Source of the DNA: Sphingobacterium chuzhouense
GTDB taxonomy: Bacteria > Bacteroidota > Bacteroidia > Sphingobacteriales > Sphingobacteriaceae
Length of the DNA stretch: 64,000 bases
Direction of reading: 5' to 3'
Assembly (NCBI RefSeq): GCF_014692525.1
Contig: NZ_JACNYL010000001.1
Coordinates: 620,001-684,000 of the forward strand
Shown here piece after piece: positions 8,628 to 17,687 of this stretch. Each line of letters begins with the position of its first letter. Position 1 is the first letter of the stretch. The position numbers and the translations under genes are program-made. Below the pieces are notes generated by a model that was not told where the DNA came from, searched no databases, and saw only the letters and a list, made by a program, of their open reading frames with translations.

Positions 8628-10784
8628 CTAATATCCCGGATTTTGGTAAGCCTTTCTAGCGGCTTCGTCCAACGGTGTACCATTTTCATCCGTAAGCCTC
8701 ACTAAGAAAGCATTTGGCCAAGGGCGGAAAGTATGGTATTTTTCCATTTGTCCTTTTCCATTCCCGTTCTGACCATTTCCGTTTGCCGTGTTGCTCGCCA
8801 CGGGCCACAGACCTGTACGATTAGAGGCCATTTGGTTGAAATGGGCTGTCCGTTCGTAAAGAATGCCCGCGTTGTGAAGATCCTCCCATGCTAATCCCTC
8901 CGACATAAACTCTCTTGCTTTTTCATTATAAATGAAATGAATAAACATGTCAGCTTTAGATGTTACCGTAGGCATATAATTTTCCTTTTCGGCTTCCACT
9001 GTACCCGCCGTAAAATGGTTTTCCGATACGGCTATTTTATCGAAAGTATTGGCTGCACTTTGATAAGGAGCCTCCCGTTCCTCGGGAATTAAATCTTCTG
9101 CCTGCGCATCCCATTTTACGAGTACCTGTGGGCGCTCCTCTCCTGCTTTAAAAGCGGCTCTCCGACGAACTACGTTGATATCCTCCACGGCCAAGCCATA
9201 ATCGCCCTTACGTCCGTATGCTTCCGCACGGATCAGGTATGTTTCCGCCAAGCGCATTAAAATAGCGTCGCGCGTACCAGCCTCGCTATTAAAATTGGCC
9301 TCATCTGCACTACCTCCACGTAACGGGTCCACATGCTTTCTAGAAGCCAAGTACGGCGCGGGAGCTCCTGTTGCAAGCCCAAGATTCGAGCCGTCGATGA
9401 ACAGTCGATAATAATACCTTCCAGTGGCGGCAGAACGTACCCACCGAGCGATAAACTGGTAAGGCTGACTATGCACCATAGCTGAGTCTAAAGCAGTCTC
9501 TTTGGTATTTTCCACGTAAATAATGGCGCGTTGGTTTTGCTTGATACGCTTTTCATTCGCCGCTACCGTAGGTGCATCTGCCGGCTTATTGGCATTCCAC
9601 CAATTTGCAGCAGCGGTATTCCAAGAATATGACGAGCTTGTTGCGTCGGGCATATTGCTGATGTACTCATGTTGAAAGGTCTTCGCAAAACGCGAATCAT
9701 ACATCCGGTCGTGGAAATTGTCATAACCCCAATCTGTCGGTTTAAACGTACCAAAAGGTCTTCCGTATGCCATCGAGCGGTCTACTCCCGATTGATTTGT
9801 ATAGTTTCCGGTATGATAGTTTACGGAGCGATTACCAAAACGACTATGTAAGGTCTGGTTGACATCAAATTGGGCAGCCCAGAGGACTTCCGGATGTGGA
9901 CTTGTCTCTGCCACGGCGGGATCAAACAATGTCCAATAATCCGGAGCTAGTCCCACAGGCCCTCCGGCTAGATTGATAACCTCGCTCGCGACCGTAATCA
10001 CCGAGTCCAGATCCGTGCTGACATTGCCCTTATACAACATTTTCAAATGTTCTTCGGCACTGGATTGGAATCCGGCGGCCTGCGCCCGGTTGAGGTACAC
10101 TTTGGCTAAAAAGTGTCCTGCCGCTAATTTCGTTACCCTGCCTTGGTCTGATTGCGTTGTTGGCAAATGCTCATAAGCAAATCTTACATCGGCAATAATC
10201 TGTTTATAGATATCTTCCAAACTTGCTTTTGGGTAATGATAGACCCCATTGTCTTCGCGTTTAGCATCCAAAAGCAAAGGTACCGCTCCCAATTGGTTCG
10301 AGATCAAATAATAACCCCATGCCCGCAAAAAGCGGATCTCAGCTATCCGAGTATTTCTAAATTCTTCATCCGTGCCAAATTTACCCGGAGCGACTTGATC
10401 AATCTGATCCAAGGCAATATTACAATTGTTGATGTGCGGATACGCTCCCATAGGTGCATAACTACTGTTTTCGGCACCAAGAAAGTTATTGATATTCCCA
10501 GCAATGCGGCTCACATCCGTTCCATATTCACTGCTGTTAAATTGTGCGACCGGCGCCGAGGCTGTTTGGTAGCCATCGGTTTCCGTTTCGATGAGCCGAG
10601 CCCCACTTCCATCCCATTCATGTTTATTCCTAGCGTACACATATAAACCCTTGATCAACGATTCCAAACCACCTTCGTTGTTATAAAAATCCTGCGTTAG
10701 ATTAGATACTTGTCTTTCTTCCAGAAAATCTTTACACGATAAGAACATCGACCCGATTAATAAACCTATAATATATTTCTTCAT
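8628..10784 (-). CDS. SusD/RagB-type glycan-binding lipoprotein
   Basis: I chose the ATG at 10784 (718 residues) because it gives a clean lipoprotein signal, MKKYIIGLLIGSMFLSC; a start at 10808 would add eight charged residues. SusD features include FLEERQVSNLTQDFYNNEGG after the lipobox, the helical repeats (EIRFLRAWGYYLISNQLG, YLIRAEAYGRKGDY) and a C-terminal segment ending EAARKAYQNPGY. SusD proteins form the surface lid of a SusC channel and bind glycan. At over 700 residues it is longer than the usual 500-600, with extra sequence around residues 390-480. It follows its SusC partner after 26 nt and ends the unit before the terminator at 8574-8613. Confidence 0.95.
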   Translation of the reverse strand: MKKYIIGLLIGSMFLSCKDFLEERQVSNLTQDFYNNEGGLESLIKGLYVYARNKHEWDGSGARLIETETDGYQTASAPVAQFNSSEYGTDVSRIAGNINNFLGAENSSYAPMGAYPHINNCNIALDQIDQVAPGKFGTDEEFRNTRIAEIRFLRAWGYYLISNQLGAVPLLLDAKREDNGVYHYPKASLEDIYKQIIADVRFAYEHLPTTQSDQGRVTKLAAGHFLAKVYLNRAQAAGFQSSAEEHLKMLYKGNVSTDLDSVITVASEVINLAGGPVGLAPDYWTLFDPAVAETSPHPEVLWAAQFDVNQTLHSRFGNRSVNYHTGNYTNQSGVDRSMAYGRPFGTFKPTDWGYDNFHDRMYDSRFAKTFQHEYISNMPDATSSSYSWNTAAANWWNANKPADAPTVAANEKRIKQNQRAIIYVENTKETALDSAMVHSQPYQFIARWVRSAATGRYYYRLFIDGSNLGLATGAPAPYLASRKHVDPLRGGSADEANFNSEAGTRDAILMRLAETYLIRAEAYGRKGDYGLAVEDINVVRRRAAFKAGEERPQVLVKWDAQAEDLIPEEREAPYQSAANTFDKIAVSENHFTAGTVEAEKENYMPTVTSKADMFIHFIYNEKAREFMSEGLAWEDLHNAGILYERTAHFNQMASNRTGLWPVASNTANGNGQNGNGKGQMEKYHTFRPWPNAFLVRLTDENGTPLDEAARKAYQNPGY

Positions 10785-10810
10785 GACTTTTCTTTTTTTG
10801 TTTAACATCG

Positions 10811-13800
10811 TTAAAAATTTGCCCTGATACTAAACACATACGACTGTGGCAGAATGGTATTGTTGTTGTTCCCGCCAAGCGGATTACCATCTCCGGAAGC
10901 AGAACTCCAATTGGTATCATCATCGGGGTTATAGCCCATTTTGACAGCTGACTTTCCAAAAATAAAAGGGTTCATGACCTGTCCGTTCAATTGTAGCCCT
11001 TTCACAAATTGATTCCCAAGCCATTCCTTCGGCAGATCGTAAGTCAACGAGATATTACGTACCGATATAAAGGATCCGTCATGGTATTGCATCGCGGCAC
11101 TTGTGTTCTCTCTACCGGCCATACTACTTGCCATCGGCCAGGTACCGTTTGGATTATCCCAAGACCATAGGTCATTTTCGACGCGTCCGTTTGGCCAGAT
11201 ACCACCATACGAATTCGGATAACCACCAAAGAAGGTCTGGCCCCAACGGGCGTAGATAAATGTGCTTAATGTAAGATCTTTATAGCGGAATGTATTCGTA
11301 ACACCACCTGTCCATTTAGGTCTGTTTGTTCCACGGATAACCATATCATCAGCTGTGATACGATAGTCGTCGTTTTGGTCGACTAGCCGCACGGTGCCCG
11401 GATAAAACTGATGTCCATTAGCATTAAACTGCTCTATTTCCGCAATGTCTTCCGGTGTATTTTGCCAGATGCCCGCATTATCATATTGGAAAAAGACCTG
11501 CAACGGATGACCGATAAACCAACGTTGCGCTAACATATCTTGGGCTCCGTTTTGCAATTCAACAATTTCCTCCCGGTTCGTATTCCAGTTGAACGATGTT
11601 GTCCACGTGAAATTATCCTTTTGTATATTCACGGTGTTCAAGGTAATCTCATACCCGGTATTCTTAGTTTTTCCGATATTCTCTAATTTCTGTACATAAC
11701 CCGATACCGGCGGCAGGGAACGCGTTAAAATAAGATCATAGGTATTGCCTTGGTAGGCTTCCAGACTACCGCTAATCCGGCTATTCCACAAATTAAAATC
11801 TATACCGACATTATACTGCGCCGTCTGTTCCCAACCCAAAAATGGATTTCGAACCAGTTGAGGCAGATAACCCACTGCGGCCTCATCTCCAAATGCGTAG
11901 GGGTTTCTGCTCAGTGGACCGGTTGACGTATATGGATTAACAGCCGAATTTCCTGTAACACCATAACCGCCGCGTAATTTCAATTCGTTTAACCAGGATA
12001 CATCTGACATGAAATCTTCATCCATGACGTTCCAAGCCAATGCAACAGAAGGATAAAAATGCCATTTATGCCCCGGTGCCAATACCGACGCTCCGTCGTA
12101 CCGTCCGGTAGCAGTAATCAAATATTTCCCTTTATAGCCATAATTAACCCGTCCCATCCAGGACATCAATGTTTGTTCTGAAAAACCCGAGCCATAGCCA
12201 TTGGGCCTGCCGTTGGTATTCGCCGCGAGGTCATACCAATAACTGATGTCGTAAATAGTTCCGATGACGTTTGTTGCGATATTTTCTGACTGGGAACGCT
12301 GTGCCGATTGCAGCAATGTCACGTTCAATCTGTGGTCTTTACCAAAATTTTGATCAACATAGAGTAAATTCTCCGCTACCCAAGAAAAGTTCTGACTGTT
12401 CGTATAACCAGCCGTATTGGGTCGATTATTTAGATGCGACGTAGCTTCTGGGCCTGTCCAGGCACCCGATCGATTATTCCGGAACTGTGCCCCAAAATTA
12501 AAACGGTATTTTAACCACGGTAAAAATCGTATTTCCGAGAACAACGTCGGAGAAACTGCATAAGCTTTCCGTTCATTTTTCACTTGATCGATGTCTATTA
12601 CGGGATTGAACAATTGTAGATTTCCTCCCGGATTGAGAATCCAATTACCATTTTCATCCTGCGGAACTGCATAAGGAAATTGATTCAACGCCCGTGATAA
12701 AATATCTTTTGAACCCGTATTCGAAGTATTCGTCGAAATACCATAATTTTGGATGGACGTGGACGCCAAGATGTTCGCCCCAAATGTTAACCAATCTGTT
12801 GGGGTAATATCTCCGTTCAAATTCAAATTAATACGTTCATAATCCTGATCTTTTAATACCCCTTGTTGATCAAAGTAATCTAAAGACGCATACAAGCGCG
12901 ATTTTTCTGTACCTGCAGATACGGAAACCTGATGATTCTGTGTTACACCTGGTCTAGAGACTGCGCCTACCCAATCGTAGGTAGGAATATTACCCGAATT
13001 ATATATCGGCACTTCTGCCGGCCAGCCCATGGCTTGTTCGGCTGCTGTAGTCGGACGCATTTTCACGACTTTACCAAATTCTTCCCATTCATAACCTTTC
13101 CACACATTGTTCAGGGCGTTTACATCCTGGTTCAGACCGCCCATTCTACTTGCATCTTCAAAAGGATCGGGGTAACCCATCACAACCGGCGTGAAACCAT
13201 CTGTAAACTGCGCTGTTTTGTAAAGTCCACCGTTCATTAAACTCTCTCGCCACCGGTCTATATATTGCCCTCCGTTCATCCAATCGGTCAGCGATTTATA
13301 GCGGTCTACCGTGGCCGTACCACGGTAACTGGCGGTTACACGACCAGCTTGTCCTTTTTTAGTAGTGACTAAGATTACTCCATTGGCCGCGCGGGATCCA
13401 TAGATAGCAGTTGCCGATGCATCCTTCAAGACATCCAACGATTCGATGTCATTTGGACTGATATCCCCTAAACTTCCTCCCACCAACGGAATTCCATCGA
13501 CCACAATCAATGGATCGTTAGCAGCTGTCAAGGAACGATTTCCTCTAATCCGGATACTGGGTGTTTCTCCTGGTCGTATATTGCTGGCAACATTTACACC
13601 AGCTGCTTTTCCCTGCAACGCTTCTGATATATTTTGAACCGGCCGTTCCTGCAATTCTTCACCTGAAACGCGTGAGATTGCACCCGTAACGTCCCGTCTA
13701 CGTTGCGTACCATAACCGACCACGACAACCTCTTCCAGATCCTGTTGATCTTGTTCTAGCGAAACGTTGACATGGCTTCCACTAACGGCTATTTCCTTCG

Positions 13801-14071
13801 GGAAATAACCGATGACGCTCACTACAAGGGTTTGCCCTTGAGTCGCTTCGATGCGAAAGTTACCTTCGGCATCTGTTCCTGCTTGCGTGGTACTCCCCTT
13901 TACCGATACGGTGGCGTTGGGGATTGCTTCATTGGTTGATGCATCCGTTACTCTGCCACTGACAGTCTGCGTCTGCGCTGACAAAAAAGACGCATAAAAA
14001 ATGCTACAAGTAATATAACATACCACAATGAGCATTCGAGGGATAAGTTTCATAGGAATAAAGTGTTTCAT
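10811..14071 (-). CDS. SusC/RagA-type TonB-dependent transporter
   Basis: This is a full-length 1086-residue SusC. It has a signal peptide ending SFLSAQ, a carboxypeptidase-regulatory-like domain (TVSGRVTDASTNEAIPNATV) and a classical TonB-box region (LEEVVVVGYGTQRRRDVTG). The plug follows (SIRIRGNRSLTA, LIVVDGIPLVGG, VLKDASATAIYGSRAANG), then a 22-strand-type barrel ending in aromatic SIRANF. It imports oligosaccharides with the SusD encoded just downstream. An alternative start is Met7 (14053). The class-1 promoter at 14189-14233 lies about 110 nt upstream, so this pair is expressed with the RG-I enzymes. Confidence 0.97.
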   Translation of the reverse strand: MKHFIPMKLIPRMLIVVCYITCSIFYASFLSAQTQTVSGRVTDASTNEAIPNATVSVKGSTTQAGTDAEGNFRIEATQGQTLVVSVIGYFPKEIAVSGSHVNVSLEQDQQDLEEVVVVGYGTQRRRDVTGAISRVSGEELQERPVQNISEALQGKAAGVNVASNIRPGETPSIRIRGNRSLTAANDPLIVVDGIPLVGGSLGDISPNDIESLDVLKDASATAIYGSRAANGVILVTTKKGQAGRVTASYRGTATVDRYKSLTDWMNGGQYIDRWRESLMNGGLYKTAQFTDGFTPVVMGYPDPFEDASRMGGLNQDVNALNNVWKGYEWEEFGKVVKMRPTTAAEQAMGWPAEVPIYNSGNIPTYDWVGAVSRPGVTQNHQVSVSAGTEKSRLYASLDYFDQQGVLKDQDYERINLNLNGDITPTDWLTFGANILASTSIQNYGISTNTSNTGSKDILSRALNQFPYAVPQDENGNWILNPGGNLQLFNPVIDIDQVKNERKAYAVSPTLFSEIRFLPWLKYRFNFGAQFRNNRSGAWTGPEATSHLNNRPNTAGYTNSQNFSWVAENLLYVDQNFGKDHRLNVTLLQSAQRSQSENIATNVIGTIYDISYWYDLAANTNGRPNGYGSGFSEQTLMSWMGRVNYGYKGKYLITATGRYDGASVLAPGHKWHFYPSVALAWNVMDEDFMSDVSWLNELKLRGGYGVTGNSAVNPYTSTGPLSRNPYAFGDEAAVGYLPQLVRNPFLGWEQTAQYNVGIDFNLWNSRISGSLEAYQGNTYDLILTRSLPPVSGYVQKLENIGKTKNTGYEITLNTVNIQKDNFTWTTSFNWNTNREEIVELQNGAQDMLAQRWFIGHPLQVFFQYDNAGIWQNTPEDIAEIEQFNANGHQFYPGTVRLVDQNDDYRITADDMVIRGTNRPKWTGGVTNTFRYKDLTLSTFIYARWGQTFFGGYPNSYGGIWPNGRVENDLWSWDNPNGTWPMASSMAGRENTSAAMQYHDGSFISVRNISLTYDLPKEWLGNQFVKGLQLNGQVMNPFIFGKSAVKMGYNPDDDTNWSSASGDGNPLGGNNNNTILPQSYVFSIRANF

Positions 14072-14188
14072 GAAAATGATGTTACTAAGTGTTTATAATT
14101 AGACCCCAAGTTTGTTTTTACACAGTCACCACAGACTTTTTGACCGGATGAGCTAGCGGTAAAATTACTGTTACAAGTTTATTCTCTA

Positions 14189-14233
14189 CGAAGTTATCTT
14201 TTTGTTAAATCGGCAGCAACCTGCGGTATCCTG
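14189..14233 (-). promoter_or_regulatory. Class-1 promoter of the RG-I SusC-SusD operon
   Basis: Minus strand: CAGGATA, three bases, CAGGTTGC (14233-14216), then 20 nt from TTG to TAACTTCG (14196-14189), one mismatch from TAnnTTTG. The box sits between the CE12 stop and the SusC start. The TAACTTCG -7 variant is identical to that of the PL11 promoter at 17546-17590. Confidence 0.75.
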
Positions 14234-14262
14234 TATCCCTCCTTTTTAGAAAATTGTCTTCC

Positions 14263-15567
14263 CTAGTTTCCATCGGGTTTTATATCGCTGTTTTTAACGC
14301 TTAACGGCCACACCCAATCTTTGGGAGCATCGGGCTGTGTAGGCTTATAGCTTTTAAAATCGATAATGTATTTTCTAATCGCCAATTTATTATTCTTGAT
14401 CCCTTGTAACACCATTTTGGCTATTTGATATGCCCCATACGTATTAAAATGCGTATTGTCTTGCATAGGTTCGGGTTGATCCGGAAACGTATTAGCCGCA
14501 TAATGGACTAACGCCTGTTTCGATCCTTCTACACCTAGCGTCTCATAAAATGTACGGGTCATCTTGTTCAGATCAATCAAAGGAACATGCAATTCCTCCG
14601 CAACCTTACGCGCCGCATCGGGATATTCTCCCAATGTGTACTGTAGCTGTCCGTCAGTATCAAAAGAACGTCGCGCGGTAGAGGTCAGAATCACGGGGAT
14701 ACCTCCAACAGCGCGGAATGCTTCTACAAAATGGTACAGACGTTCCGTGTATCCATTATATGCGCCTGCTTTTTCTCCTTTTTCCTTTTGGTCGTTATGC
14801 CCGAATTCAATGAAGAGGTAATCGCCCGGCTTTGCTACGGATAGAATTTTCTCCAATCGCTTTGACGATAAAAATGAACTGAGTGCTAAACCTGACTCCG
14901 CATGGTTGGCAACGGCAATTTTAGCATCGAAAAATCGCGGAATCATCTGCCCCCATGATGCCCAAGGCTCATGCTCTTGATTCACGACTGTCGAATTTCC
15001 CGCCAGAAATATGGTCGGTATGTCATTAACTTGCTCTAGGCGTATGTAGGTTATATTATTAGTATGTTGAAATTCCAAGGTAAGTTTGTCGTCCCAATCT
15101 AATTTTTCCAGTTCCCGAGGTTTTTTCAGACTGACGTATTCCCCTTCGCGGATCATTGCATCTTTTCGGTTAACGATAAAACTCTTTTCTAAAGTCTTAT
15201 TCTTCTTGATTTTCACCTGCTCCAAATGTAAGCGTCTGGATTCTGAACGAACAGTGCTTTTATATACGCTATCATTTAATCCTTGATATCCGATTGTTAC
15301 CTTGTAATTGCCCTCGGGCACGCTGACAGAAAAATAGAACGGTTGTTCGCTGAATAGGGAATAGCTATCTTCTCGGATATTAACATGTTGTTCTGTACCA
15401 TATTCGAAACCATACTGTCCGTTTGCATCGTAAGGTTCCACTGTTTTTAACACAATAGAACGGCTGTTATGCGGTTTGCCAAATGAAAATTCCATGTGCA
15501 TGCTTTGGGCAAAAAGTATCTGGCCAGTTAGCAACAATATTAACGTTATGTTATAAAATTTTATCAT
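14263..15567 (-). CDS. Rhamnogalacturonan acetylesterase (CE12, SGNH hydrolase)
   Basis: This 434-residue secreted enzyme (signal ending ILFAQ) has an N-terminal beta-sandwich domain (about 25-180) and a C-terminal SGNH hydrolase domain. The SGNH blocks are all visible: FLAGNSTV with nucleophile Ser about 192, ESG near 224-226, FGHND near 255-259, and DNTHFN with Asp about 370 and His about 373. Enzymes of this family remove acetyl groups from galacturonate in the RG-I backbone, which helps the lyases act. It is transcribed alone from the class-1 promoter at 15600-15645 and lies between the PL11 and SusC genes. The two-domain layout resembles bacterial CE12 proteins such as YesT/RhgT relatives with an added N-terminal module. 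Confidence 0.92.
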   Translation of the reverse strand: MIKFYNITLILLLTGQILFAQSMHMEFSFGKPHNSRSIVLKTVEPYDANGQYGFEYGTEQHVNIREDSYSLFSEQPFYFSVSVPEGNYKVTIGYQGLNDSVYKSTVRSESRRLHLEQVKIKKNKTLEKSFIVNRKDAMIREGEYVSLKKPRELEKLDWDDKLTLEFQHTNNITYIRLEQVNDIPTIFLAGNSTVVNQEHEPWASWGQMIPRFFDAKIAVANHAESGLALSSFLSSKRLEKILSVAKPGDYLFIEFGHNDQKEKGEKAGAYNGYTERLYHFVEAFRAVGGIPVILTSTARRSFDTDGQLQYTLGEYPDAARKVAEELHVPLIDLNKMTRTFYETLGVEGSKQALVHYAANTFPDQPEPMQDNTHFNTYGAYQIAKMVLQGIKNNKLAIRKYIIDFKSYKPTQPDAPKDWVWPLSVKNSDIKPDGN

Positions 15568-15599
15568 ATCAAATGTTATTAAGCTATATTTGGTACAGC

Positions 15600-15645
15600 C
15601 TAAATTATATAATTTGTTATTTGGGCGGCAACCTGTAATAGTCTG
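15600..15645 (-). promoter_or_regulatory. Class-1 promoter of the CE12 gene
   Basis: Minus strand: CAGACTA, three bases, CAGGTTGC (15645-15628). The best -7 box is TAATTTAG (15607-15600), which gives a 21-nt spacer. This is the weakest of the five class-1 sites: the first half differs at one base and the -7 at one. It begins 2 nt after the PL11 stop codon. Confidence 0.65.
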
Positions 15646-15646
15646 A

Positions 15647-17491
15647 TTATTCCCCCAAATAATAAGACGGAACCGGCGCTTGTGGGTAACCCTGTGAGCG
15701 CTGAAGTATATAGCTCCTATAAATAGGATCCTGCATCAACGAAACTTTACGGTCTTTTGCCGGGATATCGGTATGGTAAATGCGAAGTTCGCCGGGCAAG
15801 GCGGTCACCACCTCTTCACGCCAATCACCAAACAGATCGGCGATCATAATGATATCGCCGTAGATACCATTTGCAATTTTATCACCTTTCCAGTAGCCTA
15901 TGGACTGACCTCTTCCGCCTGACATCGATTCTGCTCCCCAACGGTTATCATCTCCAAAAAACAATTGGCGGATATTCCCCGAGTCCCACCAAATCCAATT
16001 CCGACAGGGGGGCACATCGGCATTGGAAGCGAGTTTTTTTCCGTCGGCACTTAGCATATATTTATCGGTAGAACCTCCCTTTTTATCCTCTGAGGCGAAG
16101 CATTCCAATCCGGGACTGCTGGGGTCTATGTCAGCAACCATACCATCTCCTACATGAAGTGTTTTATGTCCAATACCCCAGATTCGCTCTCCGGTACTTG
16201 CATCGACGGTACTCACACCGTAACCATTATCTATCCAGGGTTCGATAGCCAGGAACACTTCCATTCCCTCCCTATTTGGATCGATATCCGTCATATAAGC
16301 TTTATCCGAATGCCCGAGCCCCGTCGACCAACGTAACGTTCCATTACTATTTAGCATACACGAACCGAGCAGAATCTCATCCTTCCCGTCACCATCCACA
16401 TCACCACAGACCATATTATGTGCGCCTTGGCTCCGTACAACTGGATTTTCTTCGTCGCCGTCCCATCTCCAGAGTTTCTCCAATTTACCATTGTTCAATT
16501 GCCATGCGTCGACTACCATAAGTCTATATGTACCTCGAGCCGCCAGAATACAAGGTGTTTTTCCATCTAAATAAGCCATACCGATTTGATTTCGGTTTTG
16601 ACGGTTTACATCACCGTATCGATTGTTTCGCTCCGGCCAGTCTACGCGGACTATCTCCTCACCGGTCATACCATCCAATACCGATAAATATTCACTTCCC
16701 TCGTATATTCGTCCAGCATCATTCTTTAAATAATTGTCGCCCGCGGTCTTTAACGCCACTTCCGCTTTTCCATCACCATCAAAATCATACGCCATAAAGG
16801 GCGAATACCATACACCAGGTTCGATACCTAGACCTAAATCTTTCGTCCATAAATAGGTTCCATCATGCAAATAGGCTTCTATCTTATATGTCGTGCCGTC
16901 ATCTGGTGTACGAACGCCAGGATCGACATTGCTATTCGGATGACGGATAATGTAATCATACTTGCCGTCACCATTTAGATCGGCCACCGCTACCCGACCA
17001 GCTGTCACATTAGGATCTTTCAGTTTTATACGATGATAATTCGCCTCTTCTTCGATATTTCGCGCTAACGCTATTTTTTCACTTTGTTTTTTTTCTTTAC
17101 CGTTGATCGTTTCCACCCAATAATGTGCATTCGCGTCTTTGTTCGATGTATCTACAAAATCCGTTGTTGCTGTTATAGGCTTTTTATTCAGCTTCGTTTC
17201 TTTTTTATTCACCGAACGATATACATTAAATGCTGCCGTTTCATCATCGGTTTTCAACAAGCGCCAACTGATATGAATAGCACCGCTTTCTTTGATACGT
17301 GCCAGTGCTAATCCTCGATCTAGGTTTTCTTCCACTCTTGTTTGCGCAAAGCCTTCCACGTCCGGTTTCGGTTCGTGATTGGGTTTTAAAATCTCATACA
17401 TATAGTTACGCTCCCTTGTGTCCTGTGAGAAAGCGGGAAGGGCCAACAGAAAAATCAGTGTGATGCTCCAAAGAATTTTTATATAGTTCAT
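15647..17491 (-). CDS. Rhamnogalacturonan lyase, PL11
   Basis: This 614-residue secreted protein (signal ending LPAFSQ) matches family PL11, whose eight-bladed propeller cuts the rhamnose-galacturonate bond of RG-I by beta-elimination. It has the N-terminal fibronectin-like segment (ISWRLLKTDDETAAFNVYR) followed by blades with calcium-binding DxDGDG motifs: VADLNGDGKYDY, MAYDFDGDGKAEVALKT and GDVDGDGKDEILLGS. It also carries the family-typical RNWIWWDSGNIRQLFFGDD and the C-terminal YPQAPVPSYYLG. It is a single-gene transcript with its own class-1 promoter at 17546-17590, back to back with that of the GH28 gene. Bacillus YesW/YesX are characterised relatives. Endo- or exo-action cannot be decided here. 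Confidence 0.95.
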   Translation of the reverse strand: MNYIKILWSITLIFLLALPAFSQDTRERNYMYEILKPNHEPKPDVEGFAQTRVEENLDRGLALARIKESGAIHISWRLLKTDDETAAFNVYRSVNKKETKLNKKPITATTDFVDTSNKDANAHYWVETINGKEKKQSEKIALARNIEEEANYHRIKLKDPNVTAGRVAVADLNGDGKYDYIIRHPNSNVDPGVRTPDDGTTYKIEAYLHDGTYLWTKDLGLGIEPGVWYSPFMAYDFDGDGKAEVALKTAGDNYLKNDAGRIYEGSEYLSVLDGMTGEEIVRVDWPERNNRYGDVNRQNRNQIGMAYLDGKTPCILAARGTYRLMVVDAWQLNNGKLEKLWRWDGDEENPVVRSQGAHNMVCGDVDGDGKDEILLGSCMLNSNGTLRWSTGLGHSDKAYMTDIDPNREGMEVFLAIEPWIDNGYGVSTVDASTGERIWGIGHKTLHVGDGMVADIDPSSPGLECFASEDKKGGSTDKYMLSADGKKLASNADVPPCRNWIWWDSGNIRQLFFGDDNRWGAESMSGGRGQSIGYWKGDKIANGIYGDIIMIADLFGDWREEVVTALPGELRIYHTDIPAKDRKVSLMQDPIYRSYILQRSQGYPQAPVPSYYLGE

Positions 17492-17545
17492 GACGGGCTT
17501 ATTATTATAATTGAATCTATTTTATCGATTTACACCTGGTATTCA

Positions 17546-17590
17546 CGAAGTTAATATTTTAGCGTTCGGATCGCAACCTGCACTATCCTG
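17546..17590 (-). promoter_or_regulatory. Class-1 promoter of the PL11 gene
   Basis: Minus strand: CAGGATA, three bases, CAGGTTGC (17590-17573), then 20 nt from TTG to TAACTTCG (17553-17546). This predicts a leader of about 50 nt before the PL11 start at 17491. Its box is separated by 26 bp from the plus-strand class-1 box at 17617, forming a divergent control region. Confidence 0.78.
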
Positions 17591-17616
17591 TGGAGAATTA
17601 TAAAAAACAAGCAGAC

Positions 17617-17661
17617 AAGGACAGCACAGGTTGCCCATCCAACCGAAAAAGCATAGTATTG
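17617..17661 (+). promoter_or_regulatory. Class-1 promoter of the plus-strand GH28 gene
   Basis: Plus strand: AAGGACA, three bases, CAGGTTGC (17617-17634), then exactly 20 nt from TTG to TAGTATTG (17654-17661), one mismatch from TAnnTTTG. It is the same box and spacing as the minus-strand sites, in the opposite orientation and in front of the only plus-strand pectinase. It predicts transcription starting near 17667, which excludes the in-frame ATG at 17631 as the translation start. Confidence 0.72.
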
Positions 17662-17687
17662 TTATTCTATTTTATAAACCTTCTGCT

